NCBI GenBank assembly: GCA_025457615.1
Contig: JALOTZ010000001.1
Span: forward strand, 1-64,000
Origin: Verrucomicrobiota bacterium
GTDB taxonomy: Bacteria > Verrucomicrobiota > Verrucomicrobiia > Limisphaerales > DSYF01
DNA: 64,000 nt
Reading direction: 5' to 3'
The position numbers were made by a program, and so were the translations under genes. Every line of letters begins with the position of its first letter. Within the stretch, counting starts at the first letter, position 1. Below, piece after piece: positions 1 to 8,204 of this stretch. The notes under the pieces are model-generated. The model saw nothing but the letters and a program-made list of their open reading frames with translations, had not been told where the DNA came from and ran no database searches.

Positions 1-319
1 AGTTACCGCTTTCGGAGGAGCGGGGTTGCGTGAACCGCGGATTGTCTGCTCCAAGCTCGCCGCCTCCCAAAGCGGCAGATCGCTCTGCTCTCAGCCGCAC
101 TCCAAAACGCTGGCGCGTTGTCCAGGGTGCCTCACTGGTTCCGACAGGTTGTGGAGTGCGGTCACGGAGCGCAGCGCAGTTACCGCTTTCGGAGGAGCAG
201 GGTTGCGTGAGCCGCGGATTGTCTGCTGCAAGCTCGCCGCCTCCAAAAGCGGCAGATCGCTCTGCTCTCAGCCGCACCCCAGGACGCTGACGCGTTGTCC
301 GGGGTGCCAGGACTGGTTA
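1..319. repeat. Two direct copies of a ~140-bp unit, period 177 bp
   Basis: A unit beginning AGTTACCGCTTTCGGAGGAG occurs at position 1 and again at 178, near-identical for about 140 bp (1 to ~140 and 178 to ~319) and ending in a shared GGTGCC...ACTGGTT. Each unit contains an internal inverted repeat: ACCGCTTTCGGAGG at 5-18 and 181-194 pairs imperfectly with CCTCCAAAAGCGGC at 240-253 and its copy near 62-75. The unit can therefore fold into a long stem. The first copy starts exactly at the window edge, so more copies may lie to the left. I see no credible coding capacity. It occupies the region upstream of the sensor kinase. Confidence 0.8.
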
Positions 320-386
320 GGTCAGATTCCACTCTGGATTCCACTCCGCACTTGCAGTCGTCCATGCGTGGCAGTTGAATGGGGTC

Positions 387-3300
387 ATGTCCAAAGGAAG
401 GAAGGCTGGCAGCGCACGGCAGCCATCCGCCTTGCAGCCGCCGGCAAAGGCGGGTCGGGTTGGCGCCGATGAACGGTATCGCCTGCTTTTTGAGGCGAAC
501 CCCAGCCCCATGTTTGTCTTCGCTGAGGACAGCCTCCGTCTCTTGGCCGTGAACGACGCCATGGCCCGTCAATATGGTTGGTCGCGTGCGGAATTGCTGG
601 GAAAGACGGTCCCGGACCTGTGGGTGCCGCAGGAAGCGGCCCGGCTGAAGGCCGACTTGGCCAATCCGCGTGGGTCGCGTGCCGCCTTCGTGAGGGAAGG
701 GGTGCATCAGCGCAAGGACGGCTCCTGGTTTGACGCCGAAACCACGGTCAGTCGCCTGAAGTACGAGGGGCGGGACGCGGGGCTGGCGATGGTCAACGAC
801 ACCAGCGCACGCCAGCGCGCCGAGCGGGCGCTCGAGCAAGAGCGCACGTTGCTGCGAACCGTGGTCGATCACCTGCCGGAGGCGGTGTTCGTCAAGGATC
901 TCCAGCACCGGTTCGTCACCGCCAACCGGGCCACGGCTCGATTGATGGGGGCCCGGTCGCCCGACGACCTGACCGGCCGGACCGATGCCGACTTTTATCC
1001 ACCCGGCCAAGCGGAGGAGTATCGGGCGGACGAGCAACGCATTCTGGCGACCGGACGGCCCTTGGTTGGCAAGGACGAGCCGCACGTGGATCCGGACGGC
1101 AACCATCGCTCGCTCCTGATCACCAAAGTCCCTTTGCGCGACCCGGAGGGGAAGGTCGTCGGCCTGGTGGGATCCAGCTTGGACATCACGGAGCGGAAGC
1201 GCGCGGAGGATGCGTTGCGTCAGAGCGAGGAACGGTTACGTGCCCTGTTCGAGGAGACCGGCGCAGCCATGATCCTGATCGACCCGGCCACCGGCGCGAT
1301 CAATGACGCCAATCCCGCGGCCGCCGCCTTCTACGGCTACTCGCGCCGGCACCTGCGGTCCATGCGGATTGACCAGATCAATCAACTGCCCGCCGAGGAA
1401 ATCGCGGCTGAACGTCAGCGGGCTGTGGAACGCATCCAGAACCGATTCGTTTTCCCGCACCGGCTCGCCAACGGGGAGGGCCGGCTGGTCGAGGTGTTCT
1501 CGTCGCCCGTGACGATTCAGGGCCGGCTGATGCTCTTCTCGATCATTCTCGACATCACCGAGAGGAAGCGCCTCGAGGAGGTGTTGCGAGCGAACGAGCA
1601 ACGCTACCGCATCGTCGCCGACTTCACCTACGACTGGGAGTTCTGGCTCGGGCCGGATGGGCGACACCGCTACCTTTCGCCCTCCGCCGAGCGCATCGCG
1701 GGACGGCGCATCAGCCTGGACACACCGGCCAAGGAAACCCTCCAGCAGATCGTGCATCCGGAGGATCGCGCGAGGCGTCTGGAGCATCTCCGCGTTGAAC
1801 TCGCCGATCATCCACCCTGCGAACAGGAGTATCGGATCGTCCGTCCGGATGGCGAGGTGCGGTGGATTCACCACGTCTGCCGGGCGATCCATGACGACCA
1901 GGGGCGCTTTCTGGGCACGCGAGGTTCCAACCGCGACATCACCGAACGCAAGCGGGCCGAGGAGGCGCTGCGCGAGAGCAATGAACGCTTTCGACTCTTC
2001 ATGGACAACAGCCCGAACATCGCCTGGGTGAAGAACGAGGCGGGGCGGATCGTCTATCTCAGCCGGACGTTTGAGAAGCGTTTCGGGGTGCGTTTGGAGG
2101 ACTGGCGGGGGAAGGCCGATGCGGAACTGTGGCCGCGCGAGACTGCCCGGAGCTTCCGCAAGGTGGATCAGGCCGTGCTGGCCGCCGATCGCGCCATCGA
2201 GTTGGTCGACGAGACGCCCAATCCGGACGGGACGCGCTGCTACTGGCTGGTTTCCAAGTTTCCCTTTCGTGACGGATCGGGCAGTCGATTCGTGGGCGGG
2301 ATCGGGCTCGACATCACCGAACGCCGACGGGCTGAGGCGGCCTTGCGGCAACTCAACGCCACGCTGGAACAGCAGGTTCTCGATCGAACCCGTGCGTTGG
2401 CCGAAGGTGAACAGCATCTCCGGGCGATTGTGGACACCGCCGCCGATGGCATCCTCACCCTCGACGAGGCGGGACGGATCGAGTCCATGAACCCGGCGGC
2501 CTTGAGACTGTTCGGCTACCGCGCGGACGAGATCATTGGACAAGACATCACCCGTCTGTTGCCCGTCACTGGCAAGGGAGGCGCGGCTGGTTTCCTGGCG
2601 CATCATCAGCAGTCAGTGAACCACGATGTGCCAGGGCATCCGCACGAGGTGTCAGGACGCAGCCGGTCCGGCAGCCTCCTCCTGTTGGAGCTGATCCTGA
2701 CACCGTTTCCCCGCGGCGAGCGGCCGGGATTCGTCGCCCTGCTGCATGACATCCGCCAGCGCAAGCGCCTGGAGCGCGAGTTGGTGGAGGTGAGCGAGCG
2801 CGAGCGGCAGCAGGTGGGACGCGAGTTGCACGACGAGCTCGGTCAGATTCTGCATGGGGTCCACTTCCTGGCCTCGGATCTGGAGGTGCGACTGAGGCGG
2901 CAAGGGGTGGCCGAAGCGGCCGAGTTGAGCCGTCTCACCCACTTCCTTGACGAAGCGCTGTCGACAACGCGCAACCTTGCCCGCGGCCTCCAGCCGGTGC
3001 CCCCGGTGCCCGAGGGCCTTATGAAGGCGCTGCACGAGCTCGCCCTCCGCATTCGCAAGGTTTACGGACTGAGCTGCCGGTTCCTCTGTCCCCAACCGGT
3101 ATTGATCGAGGATCCGGCCGTGGCGACCCACCTTTTCCGCATCGCCCAGGAGGCGGTCAACAACGCCGTGCGACACGCCCGGTGCAAACGAATCCGCATC
3201 CGTCTGAAAGCCACTCCCGAGCGGCTGTTGCTTGGGATCCAGGACGATGGCCATGTCCGGTTTCCCGCACTGAATCGGCGGCCGGGCATGGGCCTGCACG

Positions 3301-3452
3301 TGATGCAGTTCCGCGCCAGCGCGGTCAACGGATCCCTGGTGGTGCAGCGCCGGGCGGGGGGCGGCACGGAGGTGGTGTGCACGGTGGAACCTTGCTCCCC
3401 AGAAACACACCAGGATTCCAACGGTACACCTGCGGAGAGAGGAAACTCATGA
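387..3452 (+). CDS. Six-PAS sensor histidine kinase, NarX/DegS-type (HisKA_3)
   Basis: Large soluble-looking sensor kinase of about 1021 aa. Six PAS modules follow one another from about residue 30 to 800. At least four end in the PAC signature DITERKRAEDALR or a close variant. No convincing transmembrane segment is visible, so sensing is probably cytoplasmic. The dimerisation/phosphotransfer helix of HisKA_3 type follows (ERQQVGRELHDELGQIL, His815). A HATPase_c domain comes next, with an N-box (AQEAVNNAVRHA) and a G-box (RPGMGLHVM). The ATG at 387 is preferred; an in-frame TTG at 375 is the alternative. The stop overlaps the start of the response regulator by ATGA, indicating translational coupling and a cognate pair. 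The ligand cannot be told from sequence. Confidence 0.93.
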   Translation: MSKGRKAGSARQPSALQPPAKAGRVGADERYRLLFEANPSPMFVFAEDSLRLLAVNDAMARQYGWSRAELLGKTVPDLWVPQEAARLKADLANPRGSRAAFVREGVHQRKDGSWFDAETTVSRLKYEGRDAGLAMVNDTSARQRAERALEQERTLLRTVVDHLPEAVFVKDLQHRFVTANRATARLMGARSPDDLTGRTDADFYPPGQAEEYRADEQRILATGRPLVGKDEPHVDPDGNHRSLLITKVPLRDPEGKVVGLVGSSLDITERKRAEDALRQSEERLRALFEETGAAMILIDPATGAINDANPAAAAFYGYSRRHLRSMRIDQINQLPAEEIAAERQRAVERIQNRFVFPHRLANGEGRLVEVFSSPVTIQGRLMLFSIILDITERKRLEEVLRANEQRYRIVADFTYDWEFWLGPDGRHRYLSPSAERIAGRRISLDTPAKETLQQIVHPEDRARRLEHLRVELADHPPCEQEYRIVRPDGEVRWIHHVCRAIHDDQGRFLGTRGSNRDITERKRAEEALRESNERFRLFMDNSPNIAWVKNEAGRIVYLSRTFEKRFGVRLEDWRGKADAELWPRETARSFRKVDQAVLAADRAIELVDETPNPDGTRCYWLVSKFPFRDGSGSRFVGGIGLDITERRRAEAALRQLNATLEQQVLDRTRALAEGEQHLRAIVDTAADGILTLDEAGRIESMNPAALRLFGYRADEIIGQDITRLLPVTGKGGAAGFLAHHQQSVNHDVPGHPHEVSGRSRSGSLLLLELILTPFPRGERPGFVALLHDIRQRKRLERELVEVSERERQQVGRELHDELGQILHGVHFLASDLEVRLRRQGVAEAAELSRLTHFLDEALSTTRNLARGLQPVPPVPEGLMKALHELALRIRKVYGLSCRFLCPQPVLIEDPAVATHLFRIAQEAVNNAVRHARCKRIRIRLKATPERLLLGIQDDGHVRFPALNRRPGMGLHVMQFRASAVNGSLVVQRRAGGGTEVVCTVEPCSPETHQDSNGTPAERGNS

Positions 3453-4153
3453 GCGCAAAATCCAAACCTCGACCCCTGCCGACCCAGCCGGGCACTCCCC
3501 GGCCCCGCCAGCGCATCCTGATCGTCGAGGACCATCCGATGATGCGCGAGGGCATCGCCAACTGGATCAATCACGATCCGGAGCTGGAGGTGTGCGCGGA
3601 GGCCGGCAACGCCGCCGAAGCCTTGCACGCGGCGGAGCAGTCCAAGCCGGATCTGGTCCTGTGCGACATCACCCTGGCCGGACGCAACGGCATCGAGCTG
3701 GTCAAGGATCTCAAGGCGCTCCGCCCCGAATTGCCCGTGGTGATGCTGTCCATGCACGACGAGTCGGTCTATGCGCTGCGCGCCGTGCGCGCGGGGGCCC
3801 GGGGTTACGTGATGAAGAAGGTCGGCGGCGCCGAGGTGGTGGCCGCCGTCAAGCAGGTGCTCCTGGGTGGCACCGCGTTCAGTCCGGGAGTCGCCAGCCA
3901 GCTTCTGGACGAGTTTGCCGGGCGGGCGCGCGGACGCCATTCTCCGCTGGCCGTGCTCACCGACCGCGAGTTCGAGGTGTTCCAACTGCTCGGGTTGGGC
4001 AAGACCAACCGCGAAATCGCCCGCCAGTTGAACCTGAGCCCCAAGACCGTGGAAGTCCACCGCGTCAACCTTCGCAACAAACTCAAACTCAAATCCACCC
4101 CCGAACTCATCCGCTACGCGGTCCATTACGCGGAAGCCGGCGCCACAGGCTGA
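3449..4153 (+). CDS. NarL/FixJ-family response regulator
   Basis: 234-aa two-domain regulator. The receiver domain (about 22-140) has the acidic pair E27-D28, phospho-acceptor D73 (LVLCDITLAGRNG) and conserved K123 (GYVMKK). The C-terminal LuxR/GerE HTH (about 165-225) has the typical LTDREFEVFQLLGLGKTNREI pattern, followed by LSPKTVEVHR. The N-terminal 21 residues are a Pro/Arg-rich extension not needed by the fold. Its ATG overlaps the kinase stop (ATGA), so it is almost certainly the partner of the upstream six-PAS kinase and acts as a DNA-binding transcription factor. Target genes are unknown; the HPr-like gene and the lone receiver immediately downstream are candidates by position. Confidence 0.94.
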   Translation: MSAKSKPRPLPTQPGTPRPRQRILIVEDHPMMREGIANWINHDPELEVCAEAGNAAEALHAAEQSKPDLVLCDITLAGRNGIELVKDLKALRPELPVVMLSMHDESVYALRAVRAGARGYVMKKVGGAEVVAAVKQVLLGGTAFSPGVASQLLDEFAGRARGRHSPLAVLTDREFEVFQLLGLGKTNREIARQLNLSPKTVEVHRVNLRNKLKLKSTPELIRYAVHYAEAGATG

Positions 4154-4261
4154 CGCCAGTTCCGGGTAAGCGTTTTGCCGAGCCGGCCTATCGAAACCGC
4201 CCAAGGGTGACGCGGCGGTTGCCCCATTGTTTGGCGGAGCGCGGGGGCGCAGAATGTCCGC

Positions 4262-4855
4262 GTGACCGTTGCAGCGAAACCCCACAGCATCACCAGCTCC
4301 CGAACCTGCGCACACACCCCGGTTGCGGGGCGTGCAGGGAGAACGGCAGGCAAGCAGGCTGCCGCTGGCCGCCGACAGAGCCGGTCCGTCCGCCGCGGAG
4401 GTGGGCGGGTGTTGTGCGTGGAGGATAACCAGGCAATTGGCGATCTGATGCGCGTGTTCCTCGAACCCGCGGGATACGAGGTGATGGTCGCCGGGGACGG
4501 CGAAACCGCCTGGGAATTGATCAATTCCGCCAGCGTCGATGTTCTGGTCACCGATCACGATATCCCTCGGCTGAGCGGATGCGACCTGGTGGAGCGGATG
4601 CGCGCGGCGGGTCATGACCTGCCGATCGTCATCGTTTTTGGGTCCCTGGAAGCGCTGGCGCGCGACCACCTCGAGCAACACGGCATTGCGAACTGGCTGC
4701 TGAAACCCTATTCGCAGCCGCAATTGCTCGCCGCGGTCGAAGCCGCCCTGGCCACCGCGCCCCGTCCGGCATCGGGTTGCTCGCGCCCGTCAACCAACGG
4801 CGGCCAGCCAGCCAGGAAGCGGTCACTGAAGCATGGAACGGTCAGCAACAGCTAA
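4262..4855 (+). CDS. Stand-alone response-regulator receiver protein
   Basis: A single CheY-like receiver domain: RVLCVEDNQAIG (acidic pair), phospho-acceptor Asp in VDVLVTDHDIPRLSG, Ser in VIVFGSLEA at the usual Thr/Ser switch position, and the conserved Lys in WLLKPYSQPQL. No output domain follows; a short Pro/Arg/Ser-rich tail ends the protein. The GTG at 4262 gives 197 aa with a ~48-residue low-complexity N-terminus. A GTG at 4409 preceded by GGAGGTG (4397-4403) is an alternative start giving ~148 aa, but it would trim the first beta strand. It lies 108 bp downstream of the NarL-type regulator on the same strand and may act as a phosphate sink or phosphorelay intermediate. Confidence 0.8.
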   Translation: MTVAAKPHSITSSRTCAHTPVAGRAGRTAGKQAAAGRRQSRSVRRGGGRVLCVEDNQAIGDLMRVFLEPAGYEVMVAGDGETAWELINSASVDVLVTDHDIPRLSGCDLVERMRAAGHDLPIVIVFGSLEALARDHLEQHGIANWLLKPYSQPQLLAAVEAALATAPRPASGCSRPSTNGGQPARKRSLKHGTVSNS

Positions 4856-4967
4856 TGGTATTGCCTAGGGCGGTTCGGCAGCAGACCCGATTGCATCCGA
4901 GACGCCGCCCGGATATGCATGGGCCTAGTGTGGCAGAAGCCAGCGGGGGGGGAGAGGAGACGAAAAT

Positions 4968-5324
4968 ATGATTATGGCGAGTGAAAGCGTTTTGGAAACC
5001 GGGACGGTCCACGGCGGGGCCAGGCGCCTGCGAGTGACCAACGGAACAGGGCTGCATCTGCGGGCCGCGGCGGAGATCGTCAAGGTCGCGCACGGTTTTC
5101 AGGCCACCATTACCCTGGAGTATCGCGGCGTCCAGGCCGATGCACGGAGCATCCTGTCGGTCGCCTGCCTGGCGGCGTCCGCCGGATCCACCGTGTCGGT
5201 CACTGCGGTCGGACCCGATGCCGCGGAGGCGCTGGAGACACTGGCCGCGTTGTTCGCGCGGGGGTTTGGGGAGGGGACCATGATCACCCGCACGGTCGGT
5301 GCATCCATGCCCTGTCCTGCCTGA
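4968..5324 (+). CDS. HPr-like phosphocarrier protein
   Basis: 118 aa. Residues ~20-105 match the HPr fold. Active-site His30 sits in NGTGLHLRAAAEIV, and the regulatory serine (Ser46 equivalent) is Ser61 in ARSILSVACLAAS. Classical HPr has HxRPA at the active site; here Pro is replaced by Ala (HLRAA), a mild divergence. A good Shine-Dalgarno (GGGGGGGAGAGGAG) sits about 8 nt upstream of the ATG. No PTS enzyme I or EII gene is visible in this window, so it may serve a regulatory PTS (HPr kinase type) rather than sugar uptake. It follows the two-component genes on the same strand. Confidence 0.85.
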   Translation: MIMASESVLETGTVHGGARRLRVTNGTGLHLRAAAEIVKVAHGFQATITLEYRGVQADARSILSVACLAASAGSTVSVTAVGPDAAEALETLAALFARGFGEGTMITRTVGASMPCPA

Positions 5325-5528
5325 GCCCCTGATCGGGCACGGCGGACGCTAAGAATCAAAACAGTTTCGAGCGGCGACCGGAAACCACAAAACCTGGGTG
5401 AGAGCAGGAGCGAACGGTCGGCCGATCGAATGAAACCAGCAGCCCTCGGGCACGCAGTCTGGGGAGGTGGAGCGACGGGCGGAATGCCGTCGTTCGCTTG
5501 AGAATTGCGTGTCTTGAGGGCCGGCGGT

Positions 5529-6131
5529 TCAGAATTCGGCCCGGATGAGTTTCAACAGGGCCGGGAGGGTTTCGGCGACTTTGAACTGGGGGAAGTCCCG
5601 CTTCACATTCTCCGGGGCGTGGATGAGGAATCCCACGTCGGCTTCCAGCAACATGCCGGTGTCATTATAGGAATCTCCCGCGGCAATGACATTGTAGTTG
5701 AGCAGCTTCAAGGCAGCCACCGCCTTGCGTTTCTGGTCCGGCACGCGCAACTGGTAGTTCCGGATCCGGTCGTTCTCCACCACCAGCCGGTGGCAGAGCA
5801 AGGTGGGCCAGCCCAGTTGCCGCATCAGCGGCGAGGCGAACTGCTCGAACGTGTCCGAAAGGATGATCACCTGCGTGAGCGCCCGCAGTTCATTCAGAAA
5901 ATCCAGCGCCCCTTCTTTCAGGCCCAGGGAGCCGATCACGGCCTGGATCTGGGACAACTTGATGTTGTGCCGGTCCAGGATTTCGAGCCGGTAGCGCATG
6001 AGCACATCATAATCCGGCTCGTCCCGCGTCGTGCGGCGCAATTCCGGGATGCCCGTCTTCTCAGCCACGGCAATCCAGATCTCCGGCGTCAGCACACCTT
6101 CCATGTCCAAGGTGACGATCGACTGTTTCAT
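5529..6131 (-). CDS. thrH: ThrH: phosphoserine phosphatase / homoserine phosphotransferase
   Basis: 200-aa HAD-superfamily enzyme closely resembling Pseudomonas ThrH. Motif I is TLDMEGVLTPEIWIA, with the DxE variant typical of ThrH rather than the DxD of SerB. It also has the ThrH-typical stretch TTRDEPDYDVLM, motif II (IILSDTFEQF), motif III Lys in DQKRKAV, and motif IV AGDSYNDTGML. Family members dephosphorylate phosphoserine and can transfer the phosphate to homoserine, linking serine and threonine synthesis. It is followed on the same strand by histidinol phosphatase-like and methyltransferase genes. It converges with the HPr gene. Confidence 0.92.
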   Translation of the reverse strand: MKQSIVTLDMEGVLTPEIWIAVAEKTGIPELRRTTRDEPDYDVLMRYRLEILDRHNIKLSQIQAVIGSLGLKEGALDFLNELRALTQVIILSDTFEQFASPLMRQLGWPTLLCHRLVVENDRIRNYQLRVPDQKRKAVAALKLLNYNVIAAGDSYNDTGMLLEADVGFLIHAPENVKRDFPQFKVAETLPALLKLIRAEF

Positions 6132-6270
6132 GCGGCGCGAAGCAAAGCAGGGAAGGACCGGAGTGTCGAGTCTGGGGGAAGCCTCCCTTGAGCTGGCAAG
6201 CCGTTCGCCCTCTCCTGCCTCCCTGGCTTCCTGACTCGTCCCAGGGCCAGGGTTCTGCAGGAACCCTTGC

Positions 6271-7071
6271 TCAGAGGGGGACGATTCGCCGTTGTCGTTG
6301 CTCGAAACGGCAGCATTTGGTGTAACCGGCCGCCCGGGCCAGGTCGAGGGCGGCGGCGAAGTCCATCCCCACCTCGGCCGGGGCGTGGGCGTCCGAGCCG
6401 AACGTGATCGGCACCCCGCGTTCCCTGGCCATTTCTAGAATGCGCCGGCTGGGATAGATCTCGCGGCAATCCTTCCGCAGCCCGGCGGTGTTGAGTTCGA
6501 TCGCGCACCCGGACCCGGCGGCGGCTTCGAGGAACGTCCTGAACAGTGACGTGCAATCCCGATCCGGCACGTACCCGAATTTCTTGGGCAGATCGGCGTG
6601 TCCGATGATCTCGAAGAGCCCGGATCGCGCCGCCTGCGTCAGCCAGTCGAAGTATTCCGCCCAGACCGCATACGCATCGCGCTGCCGCCACTCGGAAAGC
6701 TTCTTGGGGTTGTCAATGTCCCAGCCGCCGGACACGTAATGCACCGAGCCGATGAAGTAATCCCACGGATGCCGCGCAGCCAGGTCGCGGATCCAATCCT
6801 CCTGTCCCGGCAGGTAGTCCACTTCCAAGGCCAGGCGGATGGTCAGTTGAGGGAAATCGCGCCGGGCGGCCTGGACGGATTCAACGTAGGCGTCCAACTG
6901 GTCCCGTCGCATCCGCCAGTCGTCGAAGTCATCCTGAGGCATGGGGGAGTGGTCGGAAAACCCGATCTCCGTCAGACCGAGGGACACGGCGTGCGCGGCG
7001 TATTCCCGCGGCTGACCGGTGGCATGCCGGCACAGCGGGGTGTGCATGTGGTAATCAGGCAGGGCAGGCAC
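6271..7071 (-). CDS. PHP-family histidinol-phosphatase
   Basis: About 266 aa. The PHP metal-site motifs appear in order: DYHMHTPLC near the N-terminus, EIGFSDHSPM, LEVDYLPG, FIGSVHYV, FEIIGHADLPKKFG, ELNTAG and ITFGSDAHAP near the C-terminus. This set is typical of HisK/HisJ-type histidinol-phosphate phosphatase (last but two step of histidine synthesis). The start is taken as GTG at 7071, 4 nt after the upstream methyltransferase stop (7076). Longer in-frame extensions would run back through that gene and look like noise. hisG lies 48 kb away in this window, so histidine genes are scattered in this genome. Confidence 0.88.
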   Translation of the reverse strand: MPALPDYHMHTPLCRHATGQPREYAAHAVSLGLTEIGFSDHSPMPQDDFDDWRMRRDQLDAYVESVQAARRDFPQLTIRLALEVDYLPGQEDWIRDLAARHPWDYFIGSVHYVSGGWDIDNPKKLSEWRQRDAYAVWAEYFDWLTQAARSGLFEIIGHADLPKKFGYVPDRDCTSLFRTFLEAAAGSGCAIELNTAGLRKDCREIYPSRRILEMARERGVPITFGSDAHAPAEVGMDFAAALDLARAAGYTKCCRFEQRQRRIVPL

Positions 7072-7075
7072 GGTC

Positions 7076-7954
7076 TTAACCAGGGTGGTTGGACTTGGCC
7101 CCGGCAAAGAACGCCTTCGTGCCCAGCCGGAACGCCGTGCCGATGCCATCCCCGGGCCACCAATGGTCCTTGGGCTGGTCCTGGAAATAGAGGAACTCCA
7201 AGCCGCGCCGTTGGGCGAACTCACGCAGCTTGGTGGTCATCAACGAATTGTCGCTCATCACCAGGGAGGCTTCGTGCAGGCGCGGTTCCACCGCCAGGAA
7301 CTCCCCCCACTCGTATTCCGGGGTGTGCAGACTGTCGTGGAGGAAGATGTCCACCGGCTGGTCAAACTTGCGGATGGATTCAATCGAATCCCCGATGAGC
7401 AGGCGGCAGCATTGACGGTAAGGCTCGACCAGCAGGTGGCCGCAATCGCGAACGATGTCCGTGGCAAACACCAGTCCGGGATAGCCTTCGCGCTGGTTTC
7501 GGTAGAGCGCCGCGGCCATGACCGCCGTGCCGAGGCCGCGATCGACGCCGGTTTCGAGGATCACGCGCGGCTTGGTGGCCCGCACCAGCGCGTACCAACC
7601 CAGGCGCTTGCCGTAGCGCGGTTCCGCGTCGCAACTGTGACGGTCCGGACTGGACAACGTTTGCTGCCGCAGTCGTTGGCGCAACTCCGCGTCATTCTCC
7701 AGCTCGCGGATGTAACCCTCGATGGTGGCGACCTCATGGCCGGTGACCACGGCGATGTAGCTGGCCAGATAGTCCCGGTTCAGCGGGGTGAGGTCGTAGG
7801 TCCAGTTGTAGTATTCCTTCGACGCACAAGACCAACGCAGGAAATACCCCAGCTCCTGCGCCAGCCGGGGAACCCCAAACCGCAGAAACCGGACCGGGAT
7901 CATCAGAATCCGGCCCAAGGCGGTGTAACGGATGAACGAGCGTATGGAGATCAT
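7076..7954 (-). CDS. Class I SAM-dependent methyltransferase (Methyltransf_24-like)
   Basis: 292 aa starting at ATG 7954 (MISIRSF); the upstream in-frame extension has no family character. After a ~125-residue N-terminal region the Rossmann methyltransferase core starts with RVILETGVDRGLGTAVMAAA (motif I, E-G-G pattern). It continues with an acidic strand end (LVFATDIV), IGDSIESI, and VDIFLHDSLHTPEYEWGEF, a pattern characteristic of the Methyltransf_24 group often found in polysaccharide and secondary-metabolite loci. Its neighbour on the same strand is a family-4-like glycosyltransferase, consistent with modification of a sugar or glycan. The substrate is unknown. Confidence 0.75.
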   Translation of the reverse strand: MISIRSFIRYTALGRILMIPVRFLRFGVPRLAQELGYFLRWSCASKEYYNWTYDLTPLNRDYLASYIAVVTGHEVATIEGYIRELENDAELRQRLRQQTLSSPDRHSCDAEPRYGKRLGWYALVRATKPRVILETGVDRGLGTAVMAAALYRNQREGYPGLVFATDIVRDCGHLLVEPYRQCCRLLIGDSIESIRKFDQPVDIFLHDSLHTPEYEWGEFLAVEPRLHEASLVMSDNSLMTTKLREFAQRRGLEFLYFQDQPKDHWWPGDGIGTAFRLGTKAFFAGAKSNHPG

Positions 7955-8204
7955 AGGGTTGGTGGCGCCGAGTACACCGGGGCGAACTCTGGTGAATCCG
8001 GCTCCGCTTGGGAAGCCCAAATTCCGTCACGCAAGGCGCGCAGCGTTCCGGGTGGCGACTCGAGAGCCCGCACCCCCACCGAGCGTCCTGTCGATGGTCG
8101 AGGCGCCTCCTTTCCGCTCTCGTTCTCCCGGTCTTGACCGATTCAGGCTCCAACCTGGCTGAGGCCTTGCATCCGGAGCAAGACGCGGAGAAAGATCCAA
8201 GGAG

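Noticed and set aside
1-319. CRISPR array
   Set aside because: Only two units of ~140 bp with 177-bp spacing, internally similar throughout; not short repeats with unique spacers. No cas genes are present.
7085-8137. 350-codon + strand frame opposite the methyltransferase
   Set aside because: It is a shadow of the methyltransferase gene with no recognisable motif.
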